Shown: in pieces, positions 26,061 to 34,692 of the stretch | Position numbering within the stretch: position 1 is the stretch's first letter | Layout of the letters: each line of letters begins with the position of its first letter | Source: CAXMNX01 sp964194845 | GTDB taxonomy: Bacteria > Pseudomonadota > Alphaproteobacteria > Rhodobacterales > Rhodobacteraceae | DNA length: 64,000 nucleotides | Assembly (NCBI GenBank): GCA_964194845.1 | Contig: CAXMNX010000104.1 | Span: 25,216-89,215 of the forward strand | Reading direction: 5' to 3' | Notes under the pieces: generated by a model | Databases searched by the model: none | What the model was told of the DNA's origin: nothing | The model's input: only the letters and a program-made list of their open reading frames with translations | Program-made: the position numbers and the translations under genes

Positions 26061-27379
26061 CGCCACCGAGCGCCATTGTTCCGCTGACCCACCGACGCAT
26101 TCTGAAAATCGCGCTTCCCATTGTGCTTTCAAATGCAACGGTGCCGATCCTCGGCGCTGTTGATACCGGCGTTGTCGGGCAATTGGGCGAAGCGGCACCC
26201 ATCGGTGCGGTGGGCATCGGTGCGATTATCCTTTCGACGATTTATTGGGTATTCGGGTTCCTGCGCATGGGCACAACCGGCCTGGTGGCACAGGCACGCG
26301 GCGCGGGCGACGGACCGGAAACCGGCGCGCTTTTCATGCGCGGCCTGCTGATCGGCGTTGCTGGCGGCGTCCTTTTCATAACTGTCCAGGCCGCACTATT
26401 CTGGGGCGCGTTCCGCTTGTCGCCGGCATCGCCCGAGGTTGAAACGCTTGCCCGCGATTATCTGGAGATTCGCATCTGGGGCGCGCCCGCAACCATCGCG
26501 CTTTTCGTCGTCACCGGCTGGCTGATCGCGCTGGAACGAACGACCGGCGTTCTGATCCTGCAATTCTGGATGAACGGCGTGAACATTGTCCTCGATCTCT
26601 GGTTTGTTCTCGGCCTTGGCTGGGGCGTCGAAGGCGTTGCGATCGCAACGCTCATCGCCGAGTGGACGGGTCTGGCGCTGGGCCTATGGCTCTGCCGTTC
26701 CGCGTTTCGCGGCGAGCAATGGCGCAACTGGGCGCGCATCTTCGACCCCCAACGCCTGAAAAGGATGTTGGTGGTTAACGCCGACATCATGTTCCGTTCG
26801 GTCATCCTGACCGTGTCGTTTTTGACGTTTCTGTTTGTCGCCGCCGATCTTGGCGACGTGCCGCTCGCTGCCAATCAGGTGCTTGTGCAGTTTCTGGAGA
26901 TCACCGCCTTCGCGCTTGATGGCTTCGCCTTTTCCGCAGAAGCTTTGGTTGGCGCGGCGGTTGGCGCGAGGTCTCGCGTCCGCGTGCGCCGTGCAGCTAT
27001 CATGACGTCTGAATGGGGAACCGGCGGTGCGCTGCTTCTCGGGCTCATATTCTGGTTTGCCGGCCCAAGCCTGATCGACCTGATGACCACATCGCCCGAA
27101 GTTCGGGCAGAGGCGAGCATCTATCTGATATGGCTGGCATTTGCACCAATCATCGGTATCGCAAGCTGGATGCTCGACGGCATCTACTTCGGCGCGACCT
27201 GGACCCGCGAGATGCGCGTGGCGATGCTGCAATCGGTGGCGGTCTATGTGGTCGCGCTGCTAATCCTGGTGCCGTGGCTTGGAAACCACGGCTTGTGGGC
27301 GGCGCTGATGGTGCTGAATGTCGCGCGCGGATTGACGCTCGGGCTCAGGTATCGGGGGCTGGAACGCCGAGTTGGTTGA
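26057..27379 (+). CDS. MATE family efflux transporter
   Basis: A 440-residue inner-membrane protein with 12 predicted helices in two related halves. The MATE signature appears in IALPIVLSNATVPILGAVDTGVVGQLGEAAPIGAVGIGAII and in GFAFSAEALVGAAVGARSR, typical of the DinF branch. It is likely a cation- or proton-driven exporter of organic compounds. The ATG overlaps the upstream thioesterase stop. It is convergent with pyrD across a 284-bp gap that contains only the 24-bp palindrome and no gene that I can support. Confidence 0.93.
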   Translation: MTPPSAIVPLTHRRILKIALPIVLSNATVPILGAVDTGVVGQLGEAAPIGAVGIGAIILSTIYWVFGFLRMGTTGLVAQARGAGDGPETGALFMRGLLIGVAGGVLFITVQAALFWGAFRLSPASPEVETLARDYLEIRIWGAPATIALFVVTGWLIALERTTGVLILQFWMNGVNIVLDLWFVLGLGWGVEGVAIATLIAEWTGLALGLWLCRSAFRGEQWRNWARIFDPQRLKRMLVVNADIMFRSVILTVSFLTFLFVAADLGDVPLAANQVLVQFLEITAFALDGFAFSAEALVGAAVGARSRVRVRRAAIMTSEWGTGGALLLGLIFWFAGPSLIDLMTTSPEVRAEASIYLIWLAFAPIIGIASWMLDGIYFGATWTREMRVAMLQSVAVYVVALLILVPWLGNHGLWAALMVLNVARGLTLGLRYRGLERRVG

Positions 27380-27524
27380 TATGGTCAGGTGGCCCAGCGA
27401 CGGCATAAGCGATGGTGGCGTCGGCCAAACTGTGAATCGGGTAGCGTTAGCTCAGTGCATTCGATGCCAAGCAAAGCCGCCGCAAAATTGTCCGGTGTTA
27501 ATCGCGCATTAGTCCCGGCCCGCT

Positions 27525-27548
27525 ACAAATTTTCGTACGAAAATTTGT
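27525..27548. repeat. Perfect 24-bp palindrome between convergent genes
   Basis: The left half ACAAATTTTCGT is followed at once by its exact reverse complement. As RNA it would form a 10-bp stem with a GUAC loop; as DNA it is a fully symmetric site with TTCGTACGAA at its centre. It lies between the ends of the MATE gene and pyrD, so it could be a bidirectional terminator or a protein-binding site. Confidence 0.8.
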
Positions 27549-27663
27549 GCAAAGTTAAGGGATATCGAGAACCGCATCGGGCGGTCGGCCAACCCCCGCT
27601 CGATCAGCAAGTCCAGCGCGGCCCGCGATCTCATACTTAGCGGACCCTGCCAGATGACAGCAC

Positions 27664-28710
27664 TCACAACCAATCCTCGATACCCGTTCCAACCGCTTCC
27701 GCGGCGGTTGCAAACCCGTCATGCGCCAGCATCTCATCCAGCCCGTGAACGATCCGATCCACCAGCGACACACCCCAGAACACCATCGCCGTGTAAAGCT
27801 GCACCGCCGATGCGCCTGCGCGGATCTTGGCGTAGGCATCTGCGGCCGAAGAAATGCCACCAACCCCGATCAACGGCAACGCTCCGCCGGTTTCCCGGTA
27901 AAGCCGCGCCAAAACTCGTGTCGACGGCGCAAAGAGAGGCCGCCCCGACAGCCCGCCCCTCTGATCACGATGTCGGCTTTGCAACCCGTCGCGCGCCAGG
28001 GTGGTATTGGTGGCGACGATTGCGTCGACGCCCGCATCCATGGCGACTTGCGCAATCTGCGCGATATCTGCGTCTGAAAGATTAGGCGCGATCTTCAGAA
28101 ATATCGGAACCGTGCCGCGCACCTCCATCACGCCCGCCAATAGTGCCGTGAGTGCCGCCTCGCCCTGTAAATCGCGCAGGTTCGCGGTGTTCGGCGAAGA
28201 AACATTAACAGTCGCAAAATCAATGAATTGCGCCGCTTTCTCCATCACTTCGGCATAGTCCGCCGCACGGTCGATGCTGTCCTTGTTGGCTCCCAGGTTC
28301 AGCCCCAACGGAACCGATCGTGGTGCTGCGGCAAGGCGTGGCGCGATGGCGTCGATCCCCTGGTTGTTGAAGCCGAACCGGTTGATCGCCGCGCGGTCCT
28401 CGGTCAACCGATAAAGCCGCGGGCGCGGGTTGCCGCCCTGCGGCCTCGGAGTTGCGGCCCCCACTTCGAGAAATCCAAACCCCACACGCGACAAAGGCGC
28501 AATCGCCTCGGCGTTCTTGTCAAATCCCGCCGCCAGCCCAACTGGATTTGGCAATTTCAGCCCCGCCAGTTCGGTTGCCAGCGCAGGCGAGGAGTGCGGC
28601 CCTGATCCGCGAGCGAACGGCGTCCGCAAAGCCATCAAGGCAAGACCATGCGCCGTTTCCGGGTCCAGCCGGTTGAGCGCGGCCAGCCCGAGCCGTTCGA
28701 TCAGGCTCAC
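27664..28710 (-). CDS. pyrD: Dihydroorotate dehydrogenase (quinone), class 2
   Basis: A 348-residue membrane-associated FMN enzyme that oxidises dihydroorotate to orotate in pyrimidine synthesis and passes electrons to quinone. Landmarks are LKLPNPVGLAAGFDKN, EVGAATPRPQGGNPRPRLYRL, FNNQGID, the VNVSSPNTANLRDLQ segment with the catalytic serine, and GGISSAADAYAKIRAGASAVQLYT, the FMN phosphate site. The start is GTG inside a GTGA overlap with the DUF952 gene, with GGAGGTG upstream. Confidence 0.96.
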   Translation of the reverse strand: MSLIERLGLAALNRLDPETAHGLALMALRTPFARGSGPHSSPALATELAGLKLPNPVGLAAGFDKNAEAIAPLSRVGFGFLEVGAATPRPQGGNPRPRLYRLTEDRAAINRFGFNNQGIDAIAPRLAAAPRSVPLGLNLGANKDSIDRAADYAEVMEKAAQFIDFATVNVSSPNTANLRDLQGEAALTALLAGVMEVRGTVPIFLKIAPNLSDADIAQIAQVAMDAGVDAIVATNTTLARDGLQSRHRDQRGGLSGRPLFAPSTRVLARLYRETGGALPLIGVGGISSAADAYAKIRAGASAVQLYTAMVFWGVSLVDRIVHGLDEMLAHDGFATAAEAVGTGIEDWL

Positions 28711-29045
28711 AACACACCTCCGGGCAAAATGTGCCCACCCGGACCCAGCGTGCAGGGGCGGGCCCAAAGCACATCATTCAGCGACAGCTTGCGGTATAAA
28801 TGCGGGAAGCGATCACCGCCGCGCGATGGCTCCCATCTAAGTGCCGCGCCCAATGCCTCGGCTTCAACGGATAGAATCATCAGATCGTTCTCACCGGAAA
28901 AATGCAGTGCCAGCGTTTCAGCCAGCTGTGTGGCGGTTGAAAAATGGATAAACCCGTCGCTCAGGTCGATGGGCGCACCATGTGTTGTGCCATCCTTCTC
29001 AAACGCCTCCAATTCCGGCCTGCGGAGTATTTTGAACACCTGCAT
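28707..29045 (-). CDS. DUF952 family protein
   Basis: A 112-residue protein recognised by IDLSDGFIHFSTATQLAETL and FPHLYRKLSLNDVLWA, the DUF952 signature. The function is unknown; the fold is related to ADP-ribosyltransferases in distant comparisons. It has no signal peptide. It overlaps pyrD by 4 bp and is the upstream gene of the pair, so it is translated together with a pyrimidine-synthesis enzyme. Confidence 0.9.
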   Translation of the reverse strand: MQVFKILRRPELEAFEKDGTTHGAPIDLSDGFIHFSTATQLAETLALHFSGENDLMILSVEAEALGAALRWEPSRGGDRFPHLYRKLSLNDVLWARPCTLGPGGHILPGGVL

Positions 29046-29173
29046 GACCGCTGACTGGCCCGCCTGACTGCGCGGGTCAAGTCAGTTGACGCCGGGTTCT
29101 GGCCACAGCCTTTTGACAACCCCGGTCGATGTCGCCACTGTCAAAACAATAATCTTTCTAGGGGAGTCTCACC

Positions 29174-30739
29174 ATGATCACCAAATGGATGACCGGCGGT
29201 GCCATCCTGGCACTCAGCGCCGGCGCAGCAATGGCCGATTTCAGCCTTACCATTCTGCACACAAACGATTTTCACGCACGTTTCGAGCCGATCAGCCGGT
29301 TTGATTCAGGCTGCGGCGAAGAAAACAACCTCGAAGGCAAGTGCTTTGGTGGTTCGGCGCGAATGATGACAGCAGTCGACACAGCAAAGGCGCGGACCGA
29401 CAACTGGCTTTTGGTTGACGGCGGCGACCAGTTTCAGGGCTCGCTCTTCTACACCTATTACAAGGGTGCCGCGGCCGCCGAAATGATGAACAAGATGGGC
29501 TATGATGCGATGACCGTGGGCAACCACGAGTTTGACGACGGCCCCGAGGTTCTGCGCGATTTCGTCAATGCCACCAAATTCCCGATCCTGATGTCGAACG
29601 CCGATATCTCGGGCGAGCCGCTTTTAAGCGGCGCGGTCCAGAAATCGACGATCATCGCCAAAGGAGGCGAGCGGATCGGGCTAATCGGTCTCACGCCACA
29701 GGACACCGACGAACTGGCAAGCCCTGGCCCCAATGTCGTATTCAGCGATCCGGTCGCCGCCGTGCAGGCCGAGGTCGACAAGCTAACGCAGGCGGGCGTG
29801 AACAAGATCATCGTTCTCAGCCACTCGGGCTATGTCGTTGATCAGCGCGTCGCTGAAGGCACCACCGGGGTTGACGTGATTGTCGGCGGCCACTCGAATT
29901 CGCTTCTGTCAAACGTCAATGACCGCGCCGTTGGTCCCTATCCGACGATGGTGGGCGAAACCGCCGTGGTGCAAGCCTATGCCTATGGCAAATATCTGGG
30001 CGAACTGAAGGTGGTCTTTGACGACGAGGGCGTCATCGTCTCGGCCACTGGCGAGCCGATCCTTCTCGATCGCTTCGTTGCCGAGGACGGCGACACCAAG
30101 GCCCGCGTCACCGAGCTTGCGGTACCGCTTGACGAGATCCGCAACAAGGTCGTGGCCGAAGCCGCCGCACCGATCGAAGGTGACCGCGCGGTCTGCCGGA
30201 TCGAGGAATGCGCGATGGGCAACCTTATCGCCGACGCGATGCTCGATCGGGTCAAGGACCAGGGCATTCAGGTCGCCTTCGCCAATTCCGGCGGTATCCG
30301 GTCCTCGATCGACGGCGGCGACGTGACAATGGGCGAAGTGTTGACCGTGCTGCCGTTCCAGAACACGCTTTCGACGTTCCAGACTAAAGGTCAGACGATC
30401 ATCGACGCGCTGGAAAACGGCGTGAGCCAGGTGGAAGAGGTCAAGGGCCGCTTCCCGCAAGTGGCGGGCATGACGTTTACATGGGATTCATCCGTTGCAC
30501 CGAACGAGGGCCGCATTGTCGAGGTCATGGTTGGCGGTCAGCCCATCGACCCGGATGCCACCTACGGCGTTGTCACGAACAACTTCGTTCGCAACGGCGG
30601 CGACGGCTACAAGATGTTCGTCAGCGACGCGATGGATGTTTATGATTTCGGCCCCGATGTGGCAGATGTTCTGGCCGAGTTCATGGCCGCTGGTGGTCCT
30701 GCCAATCCGCAGGTCGAAGGCCGGATCACTATGAAGTAA
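29174..30739 (+). CDS. Periplasmic 5'-nucleotidase / metallophosphatase
   Basis: A 521-residue exported enzyme of the UshA/CpdB class. A signal peptide (cut after AGAAMA near residue 21) is followed by a calcineurin-like domain with LTILHTNDFHARFEP, DGGDQFQGSLFY, TVGNHEFDDGPE and VIVGGHSNS, which supply the two-metal ligands. The C-terminal 5_nucleotid_C domain has AFANSGGIRSSIDGG and MGEVLTVLPFQNTL. It dephosphorylates nucleotides to nucleosides in the periplasm and could feed the BMP transporter at 1-3385. GGGGAG precedes the ATG. It is followed by two hairpins. Confidence 0.93.
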   Translation: MITKWMTGGAILALSAGAAMADFSLTILHTNDFHARFEPISRFDSGCGEENNLEGKCFGGSARMMTAVDTAKARTDNWLLVDGGDQFQGSLFYTYYKGAAAAEMMNKMGYDAMTVGNHEFDDGPEVLRDFVNATKFPILMSNADISGEPLLSGAVQKSTIIAKGGERIGLIGLTPQDTDELASPGPNVVFSDPVAAVQAEVDKLTQAGVNKIIVLSHSGYVVDQRVAEGTTGVDVIVGGHSNSLLSNVNDRAVGPYPTMVGETAVVQAYAYGKYLGELKVVFDDEGVIVSATGEPILLDRFVAEDGDTKARVTELAVPLDEIRNKVVAEAAAPIEGDRAVCRIEECAMGNLIADAMLDRVKDQGIQVAFANSGGIRSSIDGGDVTMGEVLTVLPFQNTLSTFQTKGQTIIDALENGVSQVEEVKGRFPQVAGMTFTWDSSVAPNEGRIVEVMVGGQPIDPDATYGVVTNNFVRNGGDGYKMFVSDAMDVYDFGPDVADVLAEFMAAGGPANPQVEGRITMK

Positions 30740-30745
30740 CGGTTT

Positions 30746-30825
30746 CGCCCCGCTCGCGCGGGGCGACGTCCGCGGGGGGAACCTCCCCCGCGACCCCCAT
30801 TTGCGTATTTTCAAAAAGATGAATG
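30746..30825 (+). repeat. Double hairpin plus GCGTATTT motif
   Basis: Two stable stems, GCCCCGC/GCGGGGC (30747-30764) and CGCGGGGG/CCCCCGCG (30771-30792), are followed by CCATTTGCGTATTTTCAAAA and AGATGAATG. The order matches the element after usp at 5308-5371. It may terminate transcription of the nucleotidase gene, and its end runs into the SRAP start region. Confidence 0.65.
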
Positions 30826-30828
30826 GCG

Positions 30829-31491
30829 ATGTGCGGGCGTTTCGCGATCACACTTCCCGACGATGCAATGGCATCACTTTTCGAGGCCACGCCCTCGAAC
30901 GATCTGCCGGGGGTTCCAAACTACAACGTCTGCCCGACGACGCAGGTGCATGTCGTCACAGCCGGTGATGGCGAACGGCGGCTCAGACCGATGCGTTGGG
31001 GCTTCCTGCCGCACTGGTACAAGACGCCCACCGACGGGCCTTTGCTGATCAACGCGCGCGGCGAAACCATCGCCGAAAAGCCCGCCTTCCGTTCTGCCGC
31101 CCGCGAACGGCGTTGCCTGATCCCGGCCACCGGATTTTACGAATGGACCAAGGATAGCGACGGAAACCGGCTGCCCTGGTATATCTATCCCAAAGGCAAA
31201 GACGTGTTGGCGTTCGCCGGTGTCTGGCAGATCTGGGAAAAGGGCGACGATCCGCAGGTTACATGCGCCATCGTGACCACAGGGGCAAATGCACGCATGT
31301 CCGCGATCCACCACCGAATGCCGGTGATCGTCGCCAAAAACGACTGGCATCTCTGGCTGGGCGAAGCGGGAAAAGGAGCGGCAACATTGATGCGCGCCGC
31401 CCCGGATGACGCGCTCGAATTCCACCGCGTGGACAGGGCGGTGAATTCGAACCGTGCGAAGGGACCGGATTTGATACAAGTCATTGCTTAA
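30829..31491 (+). CDS. SRAP (YedK/HMCES) abasic-site protein
   Basis: A 220-residue SOS-response-associated peptidase-fold protein that forms a covalent bond with abasic sites in single-stranded DNA. The family needs cysteine at position 2, so the ATG at 30829 (MCGRF) is chosen over an in-frame ATG two codons earlier. Other landmarks are PNYNVCPTTQVHVV, MRWGFLPHWYK, INARGETIAEKPAF, CLIPATGFYEW with the conserved glutamate, and AIHHRMPVIV with the active histidine. All key residues are present. Confidence 0.94.
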   Translation: MCGRFAITLPDDAMASLFEATPSNDLPGVPNYNVCPTTQVHVVTAGDGERRLRPMRWGFLPHWYKTPTDGPLLINARGETIAEKPAFRSAARERRCLIPATGFYEWTKDSDGNRLPWYIYPKGKDVLAFAGVWQIWEKGDDPQVTCAIVTTGANARMSAIHHRMPVIVAKNDWHLWLGEAGKGAATLMRAAPDDALEFHRVDRAVNSNRAKGPDLIQVIA

Positions 31492-31540
31492 ATGCAGCCG
31501 GTCAAACTTTGCACGCCACGCGGAATCTCTCGCCCCGGCG

Positions 31541-31966
31541 CTACCGCCGCCGCAGGCGTATCACAACATCAACCTGGGAAACCTCGGCACCTTCGGGCGC
31601 AGCGGGCAGCCGCTTGATCTCAAGCTGATCGGCGGGAGCATCTGTCAGACGCGATTCGCTTTCCCAGTAAAAATGCGGGTGATCATCGGTCCGTGTGTCG
31701 AAGTAGCTCTTCGAGCCATCCACCGTCACCTCGCGCAAAATACCGGCGTCGCAGAAGGCCCGCAAGGTATTATAGACGGTGGCCAGCGACACGCCTTCAT
31801 CCGCGCCCTGCGATGCAGCGTGCAGGCTTTCCGCGGTTACGTGACGGTTCTGGCCATCGCCCACCAGAAGTGCTGCCAACGCAATACGTTGCCGCGTCGG
31901 GCGCAGCCCCGCAGTTTCCAACCAGCCCGTTACGCGTTCCTGAACATCAGCATTCATTGGCAACAT
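31541..31966 (-). CDS. irr: Iron response regulator Irr (Fur family)
   Basis: A 141-residue Fur-superfamily repressor. The winged helix has GLRPTRQRIALAALLVGDGQNRHVTAESLHAAS and SLATVYNTLRAFCDAGILREV, characteristic of Irr rather than Fur. The region DDHPHFYWESE replaces Fur's metal site and may interact with heme or iron. Irr controls heme and iron genes in alphaproteobacteria. A start three codons later (31957) is equally possible; the ribosome site AGGTG is better spaced for that one. It is divergent from the fab genes. Confidence 0.9.
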   Translation of the reverse strand: MLPMNADVQERVTGWLETAGLRPTRQRIALAALLVGDGQNRHVTAESLHAASQGADEGVSLATVYNTLRAFCDAGILREVTVDGSKSYFDTRTDDHPHFYWESESRLTDAPADQLEIKRLPAAPEGAEVSQVDVVIRLRRR

Positions 31967-31983
31967 TCACCTGTGTTTGACAG

Positions 31984-32013
31984 AATATTGGACCCGATAC
32001 GGCGCTGTTTCAA
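31984..32013 (-). promoter_or_regulatory. Possible irr promoter
   Basis: On the minus strand TTGAAA (32013-32008) and AATATT (31989-31984) are 18 bp apart, upstream of irr. A TTGACA on the plus strand at 31977 has no good partner. The match is modest. Confidence 0.3.
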
Positions 32014-32130
32014 TCGGAAATGGCAAAGACTACGTTAATGTCGCACGATGCTCGCCCCTTGCGCCGCGAACCGCGCCTTTGTTAAGGGCGGTTGCGAACC
32101 AGAAATGCAATGACCGAGGGGCCGCACCAG

Positions 32131-32640
32131 ATGAGTGGATTTCCGACAACTTTCGACCACGATGCACTTCTGGCCTGCGCGCGGGGCGAGCTATTCGGCC
32201 CCGGCAACGCCCAGCTTCCCGAACCACCGATGCTGATGATGGACCGGATTACGGATATCAGTGGTGACCGCGGCGAACATGGCAAGGGGCATGTCGTGGC
32301 TGAGTTTGATATCACCCCCGACCTCTGGTTTTTCGACTGCCATTTCCCCGACAACCCGATCATGCCCGGATGCCTTGGCCTCGACGGTCTCTGGCAACTT
32401 ACCGGGTTCAACCTCGGTTGGCGCGGCTGGCAGGGTCGCGGCTATGCGCTTGGCGTGGGCGAGGTGAAGCTGACCGGCATGGTCCGCCCCGACCGCAAAA
32501 TGCTGACCTACTACGTCGACTTCACCAAGGCCATCCAGACCCGCCGCCTGACAATGGGTGTCGCCGACGGGCGTGTGGAAGCCGACGGCGAAACCATCTA
32601 TCTTGTCAAAGACATGAAGGTCGCGCTTTCCGAAAGCTGA
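32131..32640 (+). CDS. fabA: 3-hydroxydecanoyl-ACP dehydratase/isomerase
   Basis: A 169-residue hotdog enzyme that dehydrates 3-hydroxydecanoyl-ACP and isomerises trans-2 to cis-3-decenoyl-ACP, the branch point of anaerobic unsaturated fatty acid synthesis. Catalytic H71 (WFFDCHFPDNPIMPG) and D85 (LGLDGLWQL) match E. coli H70/D84 with a one-residue shift. The ATG at 32131 is nine bases after GAGGGG; earlier in-frame starts add residues the family lacks. fabB follows after 23 bp. Confidence 0.96.
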   Translation: MSGFPTTFDHDALLACARGELFGPGNAQLPEPPMLMMDRITDISGDRGEHGKGHVVAEFDITPDLWFFDCHFPDNPIMPGCLGLDGLWQLTGFNLGWRGWQGRGYALGVGEVKLTGMVRPDRKMLTYYVDFTKAIQTRRLTMGVADGRVEADGETIYLVKDMKVALSES

Positions 32641-32663
32641 CCGCAACGAATAAAGGAGACGCC

Positions 32664-33884
32664 ATGCGTCGCGTCGTCATCACCGGCCTGGGCATCGTCA
32701 GTCCCATCGGCAACAATGTGGCCGAGGTCGAGGCCGGCCTGCGCGCCGGTCGCTCGGGCATCACGTTCCAGCAGGACTATGCCGATCACGGCTTTCGCAG
32801 CCAGATCGCCGGTGTGCCTGACATCGTGCTCGCTGATCTGATCGACAAGCGCCAACTCAGATTTATGGGGCCGACTGCGGCCTACGCCTATCTTTCGATG
32901 GAGCAGGCAATAGCAGACAGCGGCCTGGAAGAAGAAGACGTTTCCAATGAAAAGACCGGCCTTGTGGCAGGCTCGGGTGGTCCGTCAACATCAAACCTTT
33001 TCGTTGCGCATAACATCGTGATCGAAAAAGGCGCGCCCAAGCGGATGGGCCCCTTCATGGTCACGCGCGGTATGTCATCCACCGTTTCCGCCTGCCTGGC
33101 GACACCTTTCAAGATCAAGGGCATCAACTATTCGATAACCTCGGCCTGTTCGACGACGCTCCATTGCATCGGTAACGGGGTCGAACAAATTCAGATGGGC
33201 AAGCAGGACATCGTTTTTGCCGGTGGCGGCGAAGAAGTTGACTGGACGCTTTCGTGCCTTTTCGACGCAATGGGCGCGATGTCGTCGAAATACAACGACA
33301 CACCGACCAAGGCCGCGCGCGCCTTCGATGCCACCCGTGATGGCTTTGTGATCGGCGGCGGCGGCGGCATGGTGGTGCTGGAAGAACTGGAACGCGCCAA
33401 GGCGCGCGGCGCGAAAATTTACGGCGAAGTCACCGGCTATGGCGCCACGTCCGACGGCTATGACATGGTGGCACCCTCGGGCGAAGGCGGCGAACGCTCG
33501 ATGCGGCTGGCGGTGGCAACGCTGGGCGACCGCAAAGTTGACTATATCAACGCCCACGGCACCTCGACACCTGTTGGCGACGTGACAGAAGTCGAAGCTG
33601 TGCGCCGCGTATTCGGCGACAATCACGCGCCAATCTCATCGACGAAATCAATGACTGGCCACAGCCTTGGTGCCGCCGGCGTGCACGAGACGATCTATTC
33701 GATCCTGATGATGCAGGGCGGCTTTATAGCACCGTCGATCAACGTCAACGAGCTTGACGCGAACCTCAGACCGGAGGAAATCGTGACCGAAACGACCGAT
33801 GCCGAACTGGACACGGTTCTCTCGAACAGCTTCGGCTTTGGCGGAACCAACGCGTCGCTGGCCGTCAGCAAATTCCACGGGTGA
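32664..33884 (+). CDS. fabB: 3-oxoacyl-ACP synthase I
   Basis: A 406-residue condensing enzyme that elongates the cis-3-decenoyl product of FabA. The Cys-His-His triad is C162 (YSITSACSTTLHCIG), H298 (NAHGTSTPVGD) and H333 (TKSMTGHSLGAAG), with K328 in support. The strong AAGGAG site fixes the ATG at 32664, though the frame stays open far upstream inside fabA. The fabI ATG is four bases after its stop. Confidence 0.97.
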   Translation: MRRVVITGLGIVSPIGNNVAEVEAGLRAGRSGITFQQDYADHGFRSQIAGVPDIVLADLIDKRQLRFMGPTAAYAYLSMEQAIADSGLEEEDVSNEKTGLVAGSGGPSTSNLFVAHNIVIEKGAPKRMGPFMVTRGMSSTVSACLATPFKIKGINYSITSACSTTLHCIGNGVEQIQMGKQDIVFAGGGEEVDWTLSCLFDAMGAMSSKYNDTPTKAARAFDATRDGFVIGGGGGMVVLEELERAKARGAKIYGEVTGYGATSDGYDMVAPSGEGGERSMRLAVATLGDRKVDYINAHGTSTPVGDVTEVEAVRRVFGDNHAPISSTKSMTGHSLGAAGVHETIYSILMMQGGFIAPSINVNELDANLRPEEIVTETTDAELDTVLSNSFGFGGTNASLAVSKFHG

Positions 33885-33888
33885 GATC

Positions 33889-34677
33889 ATGGCCCATTTG
33901 ATGGACGGAAAACGCGGATTGGTGATGGGTGTTGCCAACGAACGTTCGATCGCCTGGGGCATCGCCAAGGCTCTTGCGGACGAAGGTGCGGAACTGGCGT
34001 TTTCGTATCAGGGCGAAGCCTTCGGCAAACGCCTCCAGCCGCTGGCTGAGAGTGTCGGCAGCAATCTTACCGTCGATGTCGATGTCACCGACGATGCCTC
34101 TATGGACGCTGCCTTCGCGATGCTCGCTGATCGCTGGGGCAAGCTCGATTTCGTCGTTCATGCCATCGCATTTTCCGACAAAAGCGAGCTGACCGGCCGG
34201 TTCGTCGACACCAGTCGTGGCAATTTCAAAAACTCGCTGGATATCTCGTGCTATTCCTTCATCGAAGTTGCGCGCCGTGCCCAACCGCTGATGCCGGACG
34301 GCGGATCGCTGATCACGCTGACTTACATGGGGTCAAACCGTGTTCAGCCGAATTATAACGTGATGGGCGTGGCCAAGGCCGCGCTCGAATCCTCGGTGCG
34401 CTATCTCGCCAACGATCTTGGCCCCGACGGCATCCGCGTGAACGCCATCAGCCCCGGCCCGATGAAGACGCTGGCGGGCGCCGCCATTGGCGGTGCGCGG
34501 AAAACCTTCAAAACCACCGAAGCAAATGCTCCCCTGCGCACGAACGCGTCGCTCGGCTCGGTAGGCGGTGCCGCGGTGTTCCTTGCGTCGGATTACGGAG
34601 CTCACACGACCGGCGAGATCATCCGCGTCGACGGCGGTTATCACGTGCTGGGCATGATGCAGTCGGAGAACCTTTAA
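33889..34677 (+). CDS. fabI: Enoyl-ACP reductase
   Basis: A 262-residue NADH-dependent SDR enzyme that completes each fatty-acid elongation cycle. The dinucleotide site is GLVMGVANERSIAWGIA, and the catalytic pair Y156-x6-K163 lies in NYNVMGVAKAALE. The presence of FabI with FabA and FabB gives a complete unsaturated-fatty-acid module. It starts four bases after the fabB stop (TGAGATCATGG). Confidence 0.96.
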   Translation: MAHLMDGKRGLVMGVANERSIAWGIAKALADEGAELAFSYQGEAFGKRLQPLAESVGSNLTVDVDVTDDASMDAAFAMLADRWGKLDFVVHAIAFSDKSELTGRFVDTSRGNFKNSLDISCYSFIEVARRAQPLMPDGGSLITLTYMGSNRVQPNYNVMGVAKAALESSVRYLANDLGPDGIRVNAISPGPMKTLAGAAIGGARKTFKTTEANAPLRTNASLGSVGGAAVFLASDYGAHTTGEIIRVDGGYHVLGMMQSENL

Positions 34678-34692
34678 GGGTTCGCGCCAACG

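Noticed and set aside
27389..27640. 83-codon plus-strand frame after the MATE gene
   Set aside because: It runs through the 24-bp palindrome, and its composition is unlike a coding region.
1..30739. Purine salvage link between the BMP transporter and the 5'-nucleotidase
   Set aside because: Functionally sensible, but the genes are 26 kb apart with no shared regulatory sequence, so I do not claim a system.
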